A stretch of 7,781 nucleotides of DNA from an uncultured bacterium (GCA_947649215.1 CANSQW010000047.1:1-7781); one strand, 5' to 3'; positions 1 through 5,505 are shown, counted from the first letter of the stretch. Translations and numbers: made by a program. The notes: a model not told the origin generated them from the letters alone.

Positions 1-202
1 GGTGCTGGATGCCGCCCCCATCGCCGCCGTCGTCACCACGGGCGCCAAGGCCGCCGAGCTCTACCGGCGCCACGACGCGCCACGCTGGCCCGAGATGCCC
101 CACCTCGCGCTGCCCTCCACGAGCGCCGCCAACGCCCGCATGGGTCTCGCCGAGCTTATCGCCGCCTACGCGCCCCTCCGCGCGCTCGCCGGGGACGCCT
201 GA
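1..202 (+). CDS. DNA-deoxyinosine (hypoxanthine) glycosylase, C-terminal fragment
   Basis: Only the last 66 or so codons are inside the window; the 5' end lies to the left, so the GTG at position 2 is an internal valine and not a start. The frame ends at TGA 200-202. Visible features are a VVTTGAKAAELY segment followed about 20 residues later by LPSTSAANA, the typical C-terminal strand and leucine/proline-serine loop of the uracil-DNA-glycosylase superfamily. The LPSTSxANA form is that of the family 6 hypoxanthine-DNA glycosylases, which excise deaminated adenine (hypoxanthine) and start base-excision repair. The N-terminal catalytic motifs cannot be seen. The gene converges on the ribosomal-protein operon and probably shares its terminator hairpin. 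A mismatch-specific UDG of a neighbouring family is the main alternative. Confidence 0.75.
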   Translation, partial: VLDAAPIAAVVTTGAKAAELYRRHDAPRWPEMPHLALPSTSAANARMGLAELIAAYAPLRALAGDA

Positions 203-248
203 GGCGCCGGCGCCCTCGGGCCCGGCGCGCCACCCTCCCCCAAAACGC

Positions 249-282
249 ACGAGGGGCCGTGCCCTGCGGCACGGCCCCTCGT
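249..282 (-). terminator. Rho-independent terminator of the rplQ operon
   Basis: There is a perfect 15-bp inverted repeat (249-263 with 268-282) with a 4-base loop. Read on the minus strand, TTTT follows three bases after the stem (243-246 on the plus strand). This closes the infA-rplQ unit 58 bases after the rplQ stop codon. On the plus strand the stem also lies just after the glycosylase gene, but only a weak T-tract follows, so it may work less well in that direction. Confidence 0.88.
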
Positions 283-340
283 TGATAGATGGATTCCTCA
301 CCCGAAGGTAAAGACGGATCCGACGAAGGAGAACGTCAGG

Positions 341-976
341 CTAGGCCTTGGCATCGGCTTTCTCCTCCTCGGCCTTGGCGGCCTCGGCGTCCTCGGCAGC
401 AGCGGCCTCGGCCTCCTCAGCCTCGGTCTTGGCCCCCTCGACGGCCTCGGCGGCCTTCTCCTCGGCGGCGGCGTCAGCAGCCTCGAGCTGCTCGACGGTG
501 CCGTCCTCCTCGAAGCCCAGGTCCTCGGCGAGCTCCTCGCTCTTCGCGACCTTCTTCGGCGCAGCCTTCTTAGCGGCCTTCTTGGCCGGCTTCTCGTCGG
601 CCTTCTTGGCGGCCACGGGCTCGGTCACGAGCTCCATGATGACCATGGGGGCGTTGTCGCCCTTGCGGTTGCCCAGCTTCATGATGCGGGTGTAGCCGCC
701 GGGACGATCCTGGAACATGCCCTGCGCAACCTTCTCGAAGATCTCGCGGACGAGCTCCTTGTCGTTGAGGTAGGCGATGGCCAGACGGCGGGAGTGCAAA
801 TCGCCGCGCTTGGCCCAGGTGATGACCTTGTCCACGTCAGGACGAATCTCCTTGGCGCGGGCCTCGACCGTCTTGATGCGGTCGTTGAGGAACAGGGCGG
901 CAACCAGGCTGCGCTTCATGGCCTTGGTGTGGCTCCAGTCGGTGCCCAGCTTGCGCCCCTTCTTGTAGTGTCTCAT
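341..976 (-). CDS. rplQ: 50S ribosomal protein L17 with acidic Ala/Glu-rich C-terminal tail
   Basis: The protein has 211 residues against about 120-130 in most bacteria. Residues 1-119 are a complete L17: it begins MRHYKKGRKLG, carries the DRIKTVEARAKEIR segment near 32-45, and ends its core with the GGYTRIMKL...NAPMVIMELV strand. Residues 122-145 are a Lys/Ala/Pro-rich basic linker. Residues 146-211 are a low-complexity acidic tail with 23 Ala and 20 Glu in 66 residues. L17 binds 23S rRNA near the peptide exit of the large subunit. The ATG start has an AGGAGA Shine-Dalgarno; the rpoA stop TAG overlaps that site and the gap is 13 nt, so the two genes are probably translationally coupled. It is the last gene of the operon. 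Similar tails are known on ribosomal proteins of other high-GC actinobacteria; the function here is unknown. Confidence 0.97.
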   Translation of the reverse strand: MRHYKKGRKLGTDWSHTKAMKRSLVAALFLNDRIKTVEARAKEIRPDVDKVITWAKRGDLHSRRLAIAYLNDKELVREIFEKVAQGMFQDRPGGYTRIMKLGNRKGDNAPMVIMELVTEPVAAKKADEKPAKKAAKKAAPKKVAKSEELAEDLGFEEDGTVEQLEAADAAAEEKAAEAVEGAKTEAEEAEAAAAEDAEAAKAEEEKADAKA

Positions 977-989
977 GATCTCAAGTCTC

Positions 990-1940
990 CTAAAGCTTCA
1001 AGTTGAGGTCCATGGAAATGAGCTTGTCCTTCACTTCCTCGATGGACTTCGCACCAAAGTTTCTGATGTTCAGCAGGTCGTTCTCGGAGAACTCGACCAG
1101 CTGGCGCACCGAGTGGATGCCGGCGCGCTTCAGGCAGTTGTAGGAGCGGACGGACAGGTCCAGGTCCTCGATCTGCTTGTCGAGCTCGGCGTTGGACTCC
1201 TGGCCCTCCGGAGCGAAGATGGAGGGGATCTCGCCCTCTTCCTCCTCGCCGGTCTCGGACAGGCTCAGGAAGGCGCCCATGTACTGGTTGATGATGTTGG
1301 CGGCGCGGCACACGGCCTCGGTGGGCTTGATGCTGCCGTCCGTCTCCACCTCAAGCACCAGCTTGTCGTAGTCGGTGCGCTGGCCGACGCGGGTGTCGGT
1401 CACGTTCATCGTGCAGCGGCGCACGGGCGAGAACAGCGAGTCGACGTGGATGATGCCGATGGGGTCCTCGGTGCGCTTGTTGCGCTCGGCCGACACGTAG
1501 CCGCGGCCGATGCCGATGCGAATGGTCATGTCCAGCTGGCCGCCGTCCGCCACCGTGGCGATGACGTGCTCGGGGTTGACCAGCGTAAACTCAGTGGGAA
1601 CCTCGAGGTCGGCGCCCGTGACGGTGCAGGGGCCCTCCGCCGACACATGGGCGGTGGCCTCCTCGACGTCCTCGCTCAGGGCCGAGAACACCAGGCCCTT
1701 GACGTTCAGCACGATGTCGGTGATGTCCTCGATGACACCCTCGGCGGTCGTGAACTCATGCTGCACGCCCTCGATCTGAATCGCGGTAGCCTTCGCGCCG
1801 TCCAGGGAGGACAGCAGCACGCGGCGCATGGAGTTGCCCAGCGTGTTGCCGTAGCCTCGCTCGAGCGGCTCGACGATATAGCGAGCGACCGTGTCGTTGA
1901 CTTCTTCCGTTGTAACAGTCGGCCTCATGAACTCCGTCAT
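990..1940 (-). CDS. rpoA: DNA-directed RNA polymerase subunit alpha
   Basis: This 316-residue protein is full length. The N-terminal dimerisation domain contains GYGNTLGNSMRRVLLSSL (about 29-46) and the EGVQHEFTTAEGVIEDITDI segment (58-76), which assemble the beta and beta' subunits. After an acidic linker (about 229-255) comes the C-terminal domain, 256-316. Its LSVRSYNCLKRAGI motif puts Arg265, Asn268 and Cys269 at the E. coli residue numbers that contact UP-element DNA and activators. NFGAKSIEEVKDKL (294-307) is the helix-hairpin-helix. The ATG at 1940 has AAGGAGG about 10 nt upstream; an internal ATG at codon 5 lacks such a site. It sits between rpsD (29 nt) and rplQ (13 nt), the usual bacterial alpha-operon order. 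Confidence 0.98.
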   Translation of the reverse strand: MTEFMRPTVTTEEVNDTVARYIVEPLERGYGNTLGNSMRRVLLSSLDGAKATAIQIEGVQHEFTTAEGVIEDITDIVLNVKGLVFSALSEDVEEATAHVSAEGPCTVTGADLEVPTEFTLVNPEHVIATVADGGQLDMTIRIGIGRGYVSAERNKRTEDPIGIIHVDSLFSPVRRCTMNVTDTRVGQRTDYDKLVLEVETDGSIKPTEAVCRAANIINQYMGAFLSLSETGEEEEGEIPSIFAPEGQESNAELDKQIEDLDLSVRSYNCLKRAGIHSVRQLVEFSENDLLNIRNFGAKSIEEVKDKLISMDLNLKL

Positions 1941-1969
1941 GTTGTGACAGCCTCCTTACTATGCCGCGA

Positions 1970-2596
1970 TTATTTCGAGTAAAGTTCGACGATGAGCTGT
2001 TCGCGAATGTCGGAATCGATTTGATCGCGCTGCGGAAGGGCAAGCACGCTGCCCTGAAGCTTCTCGATGTCAACCTCGAGCCAGGCCGGAACCTGCACGC
2101 GCTCGTTGGAGATGAGAGCGCTCTTGATGACGAGCATGTCGCGGGCCTTGGGGGCCACGGCGACGAGGTCGCCGGGACGCACGCGGAAGGACGGGATGTC
2201 CACGCGGCGGCCGTTGACCTGGATGTGACCATGGCGAACCTGCTGGCGGGCCTCCGCGCGGGACTTGGCGAAGCCCAGACGGTAGACGACGTTGTCCAGG
2301 CGGCTCTCCAGGATGCGCAGCAGATTCTCGCCGGTGACGCCCTGCTGGCGGTTAGCCATGTCGTAGTAATGGTGGAACTGCTTCTCCAGCACGCCGTAGA
2401 TGCGCTTGGTCTTCTGCTTCTCACGCAGCTGGGTGCGGTATTCGCTTTCCTTCACGCGCTTCTTGCCAGCCTCGCCGGGGGCGTAGGCGCGGCGCTCCAT
2501 GGCGCACTTCTCGGTGTAGCAGCGGTCGCCCTTGAGGAAGAGCTTCGCCCCCTCGCGGCGGCACAGCCGGCAGTCCGCTCCAGTATAACGAGCCAT
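1970..2596 (-). CDS. rpsD: 30S ribosomal protein S4 (zinc-finger form)
   Basis: The protein has 208 residues, a normal length for S4. It is the C+ type: Cys9, Cys12, Cys26 and Cys31 form a CX2C-X13-CX4C zinc site at the N-terminus, which many bacteria replace with a zinc-free paralogue. The S4 RNA-binding domain spans about 98-160 ([22 protein letters not shown], then the [17 protein letters not shown] turn), and the protein ends in the usual ELYSK. S4 binds the 5' domain of 16S rRNA first during 30S assembly and in several bacteria represses its own operon. The ATG start has AAAGGAT at 8-nt spacing, 18 nt after rpsK. No second zinc-free rpsD copy is visible in the window. Confidence 0.97.
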   Translation of the reverse strand: MARYTGADCRLCRREGAKLFLKGDRCYTEKCAMERRAYAPGEAGKKRVKESEYRTQLREKQKTKRIYGVLEKQFHHYYDMANRQQGVTGENLLRILESRLDNVVYRLGFAKSRAEARQQVRHGHIQVNGRRVDIPSFRVRPGDLVAVAPKARDMLVIKSALISNERVQVPAWLEVDIEKLQGSVLALPQRDQIDSDIREQLIVELYSK

Positions 2597-2614
2597 ATCT
2601 ATCGATCCTTTCAG

Positions 2615-3010
<396 letters not shown>

Positions 3011-3024
3011 TGTTCGCTACCTCA

Positions 3025-3393
3025 CTACTTCTTCTTGCCGCCGATTTGCTTGCGCGGACCCTTGCGGGTACGAGCATTCGTGTGGGTGCGCTGGCCGCGC
3101 GTGGGCAGGCCCTTGCGATGGCGCAGGCCGCGGTAGCAGCCGATCTCCATGAGGCGCTTGACGTTCTGGGTGACGTCACGACGCAGGTCGCCCTCAACCG
3201 TGAGGTTGGCCTGGATGTAGTCACGCAGCTTGACGAGCTCCTCCTCGGTGAGGTCGTCGGTGCGGGTGTCGGGATCGATGCCGGTTTCGGCAAGGATCTT
3301 CTTAGAGGTGGTCAGGCCAATGCCGTAGATGTAGGTCAAGGCGATCTCAATGCGCTTGTTGCGAGGAAGATCGACACCGATGAGACGTGCCAT
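3025..3393 (-). CDS. rpsM: 30S ribosomal protein S13
   Basis: The protein has 122 residues, starting [21 protein letters not shown]. The open frame continues 26 codons upstream to 3471, but that part overlaps rpmJ in another frame and has no homology, so the ATG at 3391-3393 is the start; AAAGGAA lies about 11 nt upstream. The helix-two-turn-helix region (about 14-35, [14 protein letters not shown]) and the basic tail signature [26 protein letters not shown] (88-113) are intact. S13 sits in the 30S head and contacts the P-site tRNA and the central subunit bridge. It lies 22 nt after rpmJ and 14 nt before rpsK. Confidence 0.97.
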   Translation of the reverse strand: MARLIGVDLPRNKRIEIALTYIYGIGLTTSKKILAETGIDPDTRTDDLTEEELVKLRDYIQANLTVEGDLRRDVTQNVKRLMEIGCYRGLRHRKGLPTRGQRTHTNARTRKGPRKQIGGKKK

Positions 3394-3415
3394 GTTCTTG
3401 TCCGTTCCTTTCTTC

Positions 3416-3529
3416 CTAGCCCTGACGCTGCTTATGGCGCGGGTTCTCGCAGATGACGAGCACCTTGCCATGGCGTCGGATGATCTTGCACTTGTCGCAC
3501 ATTTTCTTGACCGAAGGACGTACCTTCAT
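3416..3529 (-). CDS. rpmJ: 50S ribosomal protein L36 (zinc-ribbon form)
   Basis: The product has 37 residues, the normal size of L36. The start ATG at 3527-3529 has AAAGGAAA 5 nt upstream; the upstream in-frame extension to 3739 is a shadow in the spacer. Cys11, Cys14, Cys27 and His32 form the classic CX2C-X12-CX4H zinc ribbon, so this is the zinc-containing C+ paralogue, matching the C+ S4 in the same operon. L36 binds 23S rRNA at the base of the large subunit and stabilises its fold. It is preceded by an unusually long spacer after infA (211 nt) and followed by rpsM after 22 nt. Confidence 0.97.
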   Translation of the reverse strand: MKVRPSVKKMCDKCKIIRRHGKVLVICENPRHKQRQG

Positions 3530-3740
3530 ATCACTTTCCTTTCGGTTATGCGGATTCCATCTATCGTTCACGTCCAGCCGCAGACGATTGCTTTCCAACA
3601 GGTACACCCGCGCGCCGCGTCCCGGCGGCCCGGGACATGCGCAGAGCGCAGAGGAGGACGCCTTCGGCCGCAGGGGCGGCGGAAGCGTCCGAGGGGAGCG
3701 GAGCGCCACGGCACGACAGCCGCCGGCCCCTGGTCGCACC
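3530..3740 (-). other. Hairpin-rich infA-rpmJ spacer
   Basis: These 211 bases are transcribed between infA and rpmJ but hold no supported gene. They contain a perfect 7-bp hairpin (3619-3636, 4-base loop) and a larger imperfect hairpin (3656-3690) of about 14 bp with one mismatch and one bulge. Neither is followed by a U-tract on the minus strand, so they are not ordinary terminators. I found no convincing -35/-10 pair. Possible roles are a processing or pausing site, an mRNA stability element, or an autoregulatory ribosomal-protein binding site ahead of rpmJ-rpsM. Confidence 0.5.
3656..3690 (-). repeat. Long imperfect hairpin in the infA-rpmJ spacer
   Basis: Arms GGACGC and GCGTCC enclose TTC/GAA, a C-C mismatch and GCCGC/GCGGC around a 4-base loop, giving about 14 bp with one bulged base. 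It is by far the most stable structure visible in the spacer. A second, perfect hairpin, GTCCCGG-(4)-CCGGGAC, lies at 3619-3636. Confidence 0.7.
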
Positions 3741-3959
3741 CTACTTGAAGCGGTAGGTGATGCGGCCGCGGTTCAGGTCGTAGACGGAAAGCTCGACCGT
3801 CACCTTGTCGCCCGGCAGGATCTTGATGTAGTGCATGCGCATCTTGCCGGAAATGTGGGCCAGGATCTTGTGCCCGTTCTCGAGTTCCACGCGGAACATC
3901 GCGTTGGGCAGAGCCTCGAGCACGGTGCCCTCGAGCTCGATTACGTCTTCTTTAGCCAA
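3741..3959 (-). CDS. infA: Translation initiation factor IF-1, TTG start
   Basis: IF-1 is 72 residues and is a single S1/OB-fold domain that binds the 30S A site and cooperates with IF-2 and IF-3. The family core [12 protein letters not shown]...[15 protein letters not shown]...[10 protein letters not shown]...[22 protein letters not shown] is complete. An in-frame ATG exists at 3975-3977, but the GGAGGA Shine-Dalgarno (3966-3971) would then lie inside the coding region. The TTG at 3957-3959 lies exactly 6 nt after that site and starts the protein where the family starts (M-A-K-E-D). TTG initiation is therefore the best call. The gene heads the operon and is not preceded by map/adk/secY, its usual upstream neighbours; tRNA genes are there instead. 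Confidence 0.95.
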   Translation of the reverse strand: MAKEDVIELEGTVLEALPNAMFRVELENGHKILAHISGKMRMHYIKILPGDKVTVELSVYDLNRGRITYRFK

Positions 3960-3965
3960 AGGTGC

Positions 3966-3971
3966 TCCTCC
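3966..3971 (-). promoter_or_regulatory. infA Shine-Dalgarno that decides the TTG start
   Basis: GGAGGA on the minus strand lies 6 nt before the TTG at 3959. It is too close to, and downstream of, the alternative ATG at 3977 to serve it. Confidence 0.85.
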
Positions 3972-4001
3972 AAGCAAATGGTCTTAAAACAGCAACGTGA
4001 G

Positions 4002-4029
4002 ATATTAGCACTGTTTTGCAAGGTTGCAA
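4002..4029 (-). promoter_or_regulatory. Proximal promoter of the infA-rplQ operon (extended -10)
   Basis: On the minus strand TTGCAA (4024-4029) is followed after 16 bp by TAATAT (4002-4007), with TGC directly before the -10, which makes an extended -10. Transcription would start near 3995 and give a leader of about 35 nt. A second TTGCAA lies at 4016-4021 but is too close to the -10 to act as a -35. Confidence 0.7.
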
Positions 4030-4051
4030 GGAGAAAACGAAATAAGCGCGC

Positions 4052-4077
4052 AAAACCAACAACCGGCGGTGCTGGTT
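4052..4077 (-). terminator. Terminator- or attenuator-like hairpin upstream of infA promoter
   Basis: On the minus strand a 10-bp stem (4068-4077 with 4054-4064, one bulged U and one G-U pair, 3-base loop) runs into TTTT (4052-4055), the first two T of which pair in the stem. It sits just before the -35 of the proximal infA promoter. It could end the tRNA transcript or the transcript from the upstream promoter, leaving infA dependent on the proximal promoter. The U-tract is short, so efficiency is uncertain. Confidence 0.45.
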
Positions 4078-4191
4078 CGCTTCGACCTGCTTGTCAGGCC
4101 CGCGGCTCGAAGCCGCGCGGTTGTCGCGCGAGAGGCGCAACCGCCAGGTATTCGCGCCTTCCCAGGGGAGGCGCAGCCGCCTTGTCGGCTG
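4054..4191 (-). ncRNA. Candidate structured RNA or leader: six stem-loops in 138 nt
   Basis: In minus-strand order: CAGCCG-(6)-CGGCTG (4174-4191); AGGCGC/GCGCCT arms (4154-4174, read on the plus strand, sharing one base with the first); CGGTTG...CAACCG with an inner CGC/GCG pair (4118-4143); CGCGGCT-(3)-AGCCGCG (4101-4117), directly abutting the previous one; CCTG-(5)-CAGG (4086-4098); and the terminator-like hairpin (4054-4077). A promoter-like pair lies immediately upstream. No start codon is present on the minus strand in the array, so it is probably noncoding. It does not resemble the SRP RNA hairpin or any riboswitch I can name. It may equally be the 3' trailer of the tRNA transcript. 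Confidence 0.35.
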
Positions 4192-4201
4192 TGGTAGACG
4201 C

Positions 4202-4230
4202 ATTGTAGCGCAACGGGCGGGCGCGGGCAA
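4202..4230 (-). promoter_or_regulatory. Upstream promoter-like sequence before the stem-loop array
   Basis: Minus-strand TTGCCC (4225-4230), a 17-bp spacer and TACAAT (4202-4207). The -10 is 5/6 and the -35 is 4/6 to the sigma-70 consensus. The predicted start near 4195 is 4-5 bases before the first stem-loop. Confidence 0.5.
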
Positions 4231-4282
4231 ACGCCCCGCGTGCGCCGCACGACCCGGCGCCTGGGGGGGCGACGAGGCGTAT

Positions 4283-4356
4283 TGGCTGGGGTACTAGGAT
4301 TCGAACCTAGGTAGCTGGTACCAAAAACCAGAGTCCTGCCGTTGGACGATACCCCA
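4283..4356 (-). tRNA. tRNA-Gln (anticodon UUG)
   Basis: Seventy-four nt including a genome-encoded CCA. The acceptor stem TGGGGTA/TACCCCA, D-stem GTCC/GGAC, anticodon stem CTGGT/ACCAG with loop TTTTGGT (anticodon TTG), and T-arm CTAGG-TTCGAAT-CCTAG all pair. The discriminator base is G, as usual for glutamine tRNAs. It lies 23 nt after tRNA-Lys and is probably co-transcribed with it. Confidence 0.96.
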
Positions 4357-4379
4357 GCGACAACGGTGCGTGCAAAGGA

Positions 4380-4455
4380 TGGTGGGCCGTGAGGGAATCG
4401 AACCCGCGACCTTGGGATTAAAAGTCCCCTGCTCTGCCAGCTGAGCTAACGGCCC
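4380..4455 (-). tRNA. tRNA-Lys (anticodon UUU)
   Basis: Seventy-six nt including an encoded CCA. The acceptor stem GGGCCGT/ACGGCCC, D-arm GCTC...GAGC, anticodon stem GGGGA/TCCCA (mismatch at its outer end) with loop CTTTTAA (anticodon TTT), and the T-arm with GGTTCGATTCC are all present. The discriminator is A. It is the first gene of a two-tRNA unit, starting about 16 nt after the predicted transcription start. Confidence 0.96.
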
Positions 4456-4477
4456 GGCTCCCTTTACACGAGGGTTC

Positions 4478-4506
4478 ATTCTAGCCGTGAAGCCGAGGCG
4501 GGTCAA
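4478..4506 (-). promoter_or_regulatory. Near-consensus promoter of the tRNA-Lys/tRNA-Gln unit
   Basis: On the minus strand TTGACC (4501-4506), a 17-bp spacer and TAGAAT (4478-4483). Both hexamers are 5/6 matches and spacing is optimal, as expected for a stable-RNA promoter. Transcription would start near 4471. Confidence 0.85.
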
Positions 4507-4588
4507 CGGCAACCTGGGCGTCCGCGCTCCCCCGGCAACGCCTTCGCGGCACGTGGCGGGCCTGCGAGCCGAACGGACGCGGACGTAC

Positions 4589-4594
4589 TACAAT
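4589..4594 (+). promoter_or_regulatory. -10 element for the universal stress protein gene
   Basis: TACAAT, 35 nt before the ATG at 4629. No recognisable -35 lies 16-18 bp upstream, so an activator or an alternative sigma factor may be involved. The AGAGAGGA Shine-Dalgarno follows at about 4612-4620. Confidence 0.5.
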
Positions 4595-4628
4595 AGGCCC
4601 ATCGACACCCGAGAGAGAGGATCCGCCC

Positions 4629-5060
4629 ATGTGGACGCGCAAGATCCTGGTGGCCTACGACGGCTCGGCCCCGTCCCGTCGCGCACTTGAGCTGGCGGCG
4701 CAGGTGGCCGGCGCCGACCCGACCGTCGAGCTGGTGCTCGCCCACGTCGTGCGCCTGTTCTCCTCCGGCGCTGCCGCGGCGGGCATCGACGCCGTCATCA
4801 TGGACGACGCCGCGTCGGTGCGCGCCGAGCTGGAGGCGGTGGCCGAGATGCTGCCCAACCCGGCCGCGGTGCGCCTGCTGCGCGGCACCTCCCCGGCCGA
4901 CCTCATCGTCAGCTGCGCCATCGAGGAGGGCTGCGACCTCATCGTCATGGGCAGCCGCGGGCAGGGCGGCGTCAAGGGCTACCTGGGGTCGGTGAGCTAC
5001 GCGGTGACGAAGGAGTCGCCCGTGACGGTGCTCATCGCCAAGGACGGCGCCCGGCATTAG
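4629..5060 (+). CDS. Universal stress protein, UspA family
   Basis: The product has 143 residues, the size of a single Usp domain. It starts KILVAYDGSAPSRRALELA, where Asp11 is the position that contacts the nucleotide base in ATP-binding Usp proteins. The ATP phosphate loop is at 108-123, GSRG...GSVS, with Gly108, Gly111, Gly120 and Ser121; the spacer between GxxG and GS is 8 residues rather than the commoner 9. The domain ends PVTVLIAK. Usp proteins are cytoplasmic nucleotide-binding proteins linked to stress survival; the exact role here cannot be read from sequence. ATG 4629 has AGAGAGGA 8 nt upstream. It is a single-gene unit, divergent from the tRNA genes. Confidence 0.93.
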   Translation: MWTRKILVAYDGSAPSRRALELAAQVAGADPTVELVLAHVVRLFSSGAAAAGIDAVIMDDAASVRAELEAVAEMLPNPAAVRLLRGTSPADLIVSCAIEEGCDLIVMGSRGQGGVKGYLGSVSYAVTKESPVTVLIAKDGARH

Positions 5061-5121
5061 CGCGCGAGGGCGCGGCGGGGAGGGCAGCGCCTGACGCCAG
5101 TGGGCGCGTGGCGCGGGGGGG

Positions 5122-5158
5122 GGCAGCGCCCGGCCCCGCGCAGCCGCTGCCACTTTTT
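5122..5158 (+). terminator. Probable terminator of the universal stress protein gene
   Basis: GGCAGCG (5122-5128) and CGCTGCC (5145-5151) form a perfect 7-bp stem with a 16-base GC-rich loop, followed by AC and TTTTT (5154-5158). It overlaps the first bases of repeat copy A. Confidence 0.55.
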
Positions 5159-5191
5159 CGCCGCAAAATGGCGGTAATTTGCGATTTGGTA
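5148..5191 (-). repeat. 44-bp three-box repeat, copy A (inverted)
   Basis: Read on the minus strand: TACCAAA, 11 bases, CGCCAT, 14 bases, GTGGCA. Its first 23 bases on that strand (5169-5191) match copy B at 22 of 23 positions. It lies directly after the usp terminator stem. Confidence 0.85.
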
Positions 5192-5297
5192 GGGCAAACC
5201 AGCCCTCAGCGACCATCGCGACTCCCGGCTCCTCACGTTTTCCCAGGTCACGGTTTTCCACACCACGCGATTCTGCGCGTCCGCGTCACGTCAGGCA

Positions 5298-5341
5298 TAC
5301 CAAATCGCAAATTACTGCCACTCCAGCCGCGAAATGTGGCA
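5298..5341 (+). repeat. 44-bp three-box repeat, copy B
   Basis: TACCAAA (5298-5304), 11 bases, TGCCAC (5316-5321), 14 bases, GTGGCA (5336-5341). TGCCAC and GTGGCA are perfect inverted arms. With copy A it forms a long inverted repeat separated by 106 bases. Confidence 0.85.
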
Positions 5342-5454
5342 CTAAACCCGAGTTCGGTACGGTCAATAACGGCTATGAGGGCCGAAACCGGCGTTTTCGG
5401 CGCCCCCTGAGGCCAAAAGAGCGCAAAAAGGCACCCCGATGGCCCGAGGCGCCG

Positions 5455-5498
5455 TACCAAACTGACGATCTGTGCCACAAAACAGGAAAAACGTGGCG
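5455..5498 (+). repeat. 44-bp three-box repeat, copy C
   Basis: TACCAAA (5455-5461), 11 bases, TGCCAC (5473-5478), 14 bases, GTGGCG (5493-5498). The boxes and spacings equal those of copy B, while the 11- and 14-base spacers are largely different. It ends 8 bases from the HD-hydrolase stop codon. Confidence 0.8.
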
Positions 5499-5505
5499 GC
5501 GGGCC

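Larger units (their letters stand above)
3960..4282 (-). other. Intergenic region infA to tRNA-Gln: promoters and stem-loop array
   Basis: No gene is supported in these 323 bases; the open frames across it have no family resemblance. In minus-strand order it holds a promoter-like pair (4202-4230), five consecutive stem-loops (4086-4191), a terminator-like hairpin with TTTT (4052-4077), and the proximal infA promoter (4002-4029). A G7 run lies at 4263-4269. I found no clear terminator directly after tRNA-Gln; a GC-rich stem near 4218-4240 has no U-tract. Confidence 0.6.
5061..5505. other. Noncoding region with three 44-bp repeats
   Basis: This 445-base stretch between convergent usp and HD-hydrolase genes has no supported coding frame. 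It begins G-rich (G9 at 5115-5123), then has a terminator-like hairpin (5122-5158), repeat copies A (5148-5191), B (5298-5341) and C (5455-5498), and a 7-bp hairpin at 5381-5401. The 7-base arms CGGCGCC (5399-5405) and GGCGCCG (5448-5454) form a further inverted repeat just before copy C. The repeat cores are AT-rich islands in otherwise GC-rich DNA. Confidence 0.7.

Noticed and set aside
975..1982. Long plus-strand open frame opposite rpoA (335 codons)
   Set aside because: It is a shadow of rpoA in high-GC DNA: Val/Leu/His/Gly/Asp-rich translation without family resemblance and no ribosome binding site. The same holds for the 391-codon frame opposite rpsD/rpsK (1961-3136).
3394..3471. N-terminal extension of S13 upstream of 3393
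   Set aside because: It overlaps rpmJ in another frame, has no family similarity, and the ATG at 3393 has the expected start sequence and a ribosome binding site.
3530..3739. N-terminal extension of L36 through the infA-rpmJ spacer
   Set aside because: The sequence is low-complexity Arg/Pro/Ala typical of GC-rich shadow frames; L36 is normally 37 residues and starts exactly at 3529 behind AAAGGAAA.
4321..4327. TACCAAA-like match in tRNA-Gln as a fourth repeat copy
   Set aside because: It is the anticodon region of tRNA-Gln, and the TGCCAC and GTGGCR boxes are absent at the required distances.
4503..5261. Minus-strand open frame opposite the stress protein gene
   Set aside because: It is complementary to a clear UspA gene and its translation is His/Arg/Ala/Gly-rich shadow sequence.
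5148..5498. CRISPR array
   Set aside because: The three repeats are 44 bp but in mixed orientation with unequal gaps (106 and 113 bases), and the conserved bases are split into boxes; no cas genes are present.
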